The notes under the pieces: model-generated
Told to the model about the DNA's origin: nothing
What the model saw: the letters and a program-made list of their open reading frames with translations, nothing else
Databases searched by the model: none
Origin: Kiloniellaceae bacterium
GTDB lineage: Bacteria; Pseudomonadota; Alphaproteobacteria; Kiloniellales; J153
Assembly (NCBI GenBank): GCA_021776095.1
Contig: JAJFGO010000035.1
Location: forward strand, 50,026 to 114,025
Direction of reading: 5' to 3'
Length of the DNA: 64,000 nt
Made by a program: the position numbers and the translations under genes
Part shown: piece by piece, positions 62,182 through 64,000 of the stretch
How the letters are laid out: every line of letters begins with the position of its first letter
Numbering within the stretch: position 1 is the first letter of the stretch

Positions 62182-63252
62182 ATGGCGAAACAAGTTTTAG
62201 AGCGGCCCAGCACATTCGATGTCGGCGGCGAGCACATCGGCGAAGGACGCTGTTTCGTGATCGCAGAGGCCGGCGTCAATCATAACGGCGACGCCCATAT
62301 GGCGGCCCGCTTAATCGATGCCGCGGTCGCGGCCGGCGCGGACGCGGTCAAATTCCAAACCTTCAAGGCGGACCAAGTCGTCTCCATGGCGGCGCCCAAG
62401 GCCTCCTATCAACAAACCACCACGGCCCCCGGCGAAAGCCAGTTCGAGATGGTGCGCGCTCTGGAACTGAACGACACGCAGTTCGCCGAGCTCAAGGCCC
62501 ATTGCGACCGGCATGGAATCGTCTTTCTGTCCACGCCCTTCGATCATCCCAGCGTCGAGTTGTTGCACGGCCTCGGCATGTCGGCCTTCAAGATTCCCTC
62601 GGGCGAGATTACCAACCTGGCCTTGATTCGCCATATCGGGGGCCTGGGCTTGCCGGCGATCCTCTCGACCGGCATGGCCTATCTGGAAGAAGTTGACCGG
62701 GCCGTAGCGGCCTTAACCGAAGCCGGCTGCCCCGCGTTGGCGATCCTGCACTGCGTCTCGAACTATCCGGCAGCGCCCGAAGACACCAACCTGCGGGCCA
62801 TGGATACCCTGCGCGAGGCCTTCGGCGTACCGGTCGGCCTGTCCGACCACTCGGCCGGCATAGAAATCGCCCTGGGCGCCGTGGCCCGGGGTGCCGCGGT
62901 GATCGAGAAGCACTTCACCTTGGACAAGACCCTGCCCGGCCCGGACCACCAGGCCTCGCTCGATCCCGACGAGCTTTGCGCCCTAGTCACCGGCATCCGC
63001 AAGATTGAGGCCGCCATGGGCGACGGCATCAAGGCGCCGCAACCTTCCGAGGCCAATACCCGGGAGGTCGCCCGGCGCAGCCTGTTCCTGCGCGCGGCCC
63101 TGCGGGGCGGCCAGAATATCGCCCTGGACGACCTGATCGCGCTGCGGCCCGGGGGCGGCATCCCGCCCAACGAAATTGAGATCGTGGTCGGGCGCCGCGC
63201 GGCGCGCGACCTGGCGGCCGGAACCATGTTGCAGCCGGCAGACTTCGCGTAA
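62182..63252 (+). CDS. Nonulosonic (sialic/pseudaminic/legionaminic) acid synthase
   Basis: The 356-residue product is of the NeuB/PseI/LegI family: FVIAEAGVNHNGDAHMAARLIDAAV, AVKFQTFKADQVVS, KIPSGEITNLALIRHIG, and a C-terminal antifreeze-like SAF domain (RRSLFLRAALRGGQNIALDDLIALRPGGGIPPNE). It condenses a 6-carbon amino sugar with phosphoenolpyruvate. Which nonulosonate cannot be told from the sequence. Located 24 nt after the OGT-like gene, it likely supplies sugar for flagellin or surface glycan. Confidence 0.93.
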   Translation: MAKQVLERPSTFDVGGEHIGEGRCFVIAEAGVNHNGDAHMAARLIDAAVAAGADAVKFQTFKADQVVSMAAPKASYQQTTTAPGESQFEMVRALELNDTQFAELKAHCDRHGIVFLSTPFDHPSVELLHGLGMSAFKIPSGEITNLALIRHIGGLGLPAILSTGMAYLEEVDRAVAALTEAGCPALAILHCVSNYPAAPEDTNLRAMDTLREAFGVPVGLSDHSAGIEIALGAVARGAAVIEKHFTLDKTLPGPDHQASLDPDELCALVTGIRKIEAAMGDGIKAPQPSEANTREVARRSLFLRAALRGGQNIALDDLIALRPGGGIPPNEIEIVVGRRAARDLAAGTMLQPADFA

Positions 63253-63287
63253 AGACCAACCCCTTCCGGCGATCAGGAGATTCCACC

Positions 63288-63989
63288 GTGCCATATGACC
63301 ATGTCGAAGGCCATCTGAAGAGTTGGGACGACGTCTTTGCCAGCCGGGCCTGGGGTCGCTATCCGCCTGAGGAACTGGTCCGCTTCATGGGCCGGCGCTT
63401 CGGGGCGGTGGCAGGTAAGAATACGATCCGTGTGCTCGATATCGGCTGCGGACCGGGCGCGAACCTTTGGTACCTGGCGCGCGAAGGCTATGGCATTGCC
63501 GGTATCGACGGCTCACCCACAGCGATCCGCCAGGCGCGGGAACGCCTGAGCGAGGAAGGCCTGATCGGGCCGGGCGGGGAGATGGACCTACAGGTCGGCA
63601 ATTTCGCCCGCTTGCCTTGGCCCGACGGACAGTTCGATGTCGTGATCGATATTGAGGCCGTATCGGCAAACCGGTCCGACGTCATCGAGGACACGCTGAG
63701 CGAGGCGCACCGGGTTCTGAAACCGGGCGGGGTTTTCTTCGCCAAGATGTTCGGCCGGGAAACAACGGGCTATGATGTCAAAACCGAAATCGAACCCGGA
63801 ACGATGTGCAACCTCACGGACGGTCCCGGCGCTGGCCTCGACCATTTGCACTTTTTCAGCGAAGCCGAGCTTCGCGAGCGTTTCGCTGCTTTCGGCGCAT
63901 TGAACCTCGATTGGGTCCAACGCAGCGACTGGGACGGGCGCTGGACCGTGCAGGAGTGGCTTGTCACGGCGGCTGTCGGATCGACTTAA
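63288..63989 (+). CDS. Class I SAM methyltransferase in the glycan cluster
   Basis: The 233-residue protein has IRVLDIGCGPGANLWYLAREGY (motif I), GIDGSPTAIRQARERL, PDGQFDVVIDIEAVSANR and AHRVLKPGGVFFAKMFG. It is a Methyltransf_11-type enzyme that may modify the sugar made by the preceding synthase, which is inference. GTG 63288 has AGGAG 7 nt upstream. Confidence 0.87.
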   Translation: MPYDHVEGHLKSWDDVFASRAWGRYPPEELVRFMGRRFGAVAGKNTIRVLDIGCGPGANLWYLAREGYGIAGIDGSPTAIRQARERLSEEGLIGPGGEMDLQVGNFARLPWPDGQFDVVIDIEAVSANRSDVIEDTLSEAHRVLKPGGVFFAKMFGRETTGYDVKTEIEPGTMCNLTDGPGAGLDHLHFFSEAELRERFAAFGALNLDWVQRSDWDGRWTVQEWLVTAAVGST

Positions 63990-64000
63990 GCCAATATTAA

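Overview
The window comes from a GC-rich alphaproteobacterium, probably Rhodospirillales in the broad sense. The evidence is the gene set: cckA beside flhB-fliR-fliQ, the alphaproteobacterial flagellar regulator fliX divergent from flgI, the fliL-fliM-DUF6468-motE order, GcvA-type LysR and DUF1127 proteins, and a LexA box of the GTTC-N7-GTTC type. I cannot name a genus from the sequence.

Layout. Positions 1-9500 are ordinary metabolism and transport: an edge-truncated lipoprotein, a DsbA-like isomerase, a BCCT transporter followed by an orphan PotD-like binding protein, an NhaP-type antiporter, a methyltransferase, and a three-gene minus-strand unit (TPR/double-SPOR protein, PLP-dependent dehydratase, histidine-phosphatase lipoprotein). 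Positions 9600-19900 look like one catabolic island: an RpiR regulator divergent from an N-formylglutamate amidohydrolase-like enzyme, a complete TRAP transporter, a glutamine-synthetase-like ligase, an aldehyde dehydrogenase, an iron alcohol dehydrogenase and an SDR. The combination suggests gamma-glutamylation of an imported amine or amino alcohol, which is inference. A LysR regulator, a DUF1127 protein and a leucine-dehydrogenase-family enzyme follow.

Positions 22600-26300 are the most unusual part. An IS1595-family element of exactly 2,100 bp (23836-25935) sits just upstream of recA. Its ends are 24-bp inverted repeats (22/24 identical) and it is flanked by a perfect 8-bp target duplication, TAAAAAAT. 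Besides the transposase it carries a zinc-ribbon protein, a possible 60-residue protein and an 86-nt tRNA-like gene with abnormal acceptor and anticodon arms. A perfect LexA box (GAAC-N7-GAAC) lies just outside the far end. If the element is removed in silico, this box falls about 90 nt upstream of the recA start, so the insertion appears to have cut recA off from its SOS operator.

Positions 26400-64000 are flagellar and chemotaxis genes: cckA; flgB-flgC-fliE-fliQ-fliR-flhB; csrA; an FlhB-C-domain protein, a small protein, fliO and fliP; cheY-cheZ with two MotB-like proteins and a very large TPR protein; fliL-fliM-DUF6468-motE; flgF-flgG-flgA-flgH; dksA; fliX; flgI-flgJ-flgN; a FlaG-like gene; flgK-flgL; an unknown gene; two short flagellins; then an O-GlcNAc-transferase-like TPR glycosyltransferase, a nonulosonate synthase and a methyltransferase, which probably glycosylate flagellin. 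Eight CtrA-like boxes (TTAA-N7-TTAA, one perfect and seven near matches) stand before early or regulatory units, and four sigma-54 (-24/-12) promoters stand before flgF, flgI, flgK and flagellin 2. This fits a Caulobacter-like class hierarchy. fliF, fliG, fliN, fliI, flgE, flgD and motA are not in the window.
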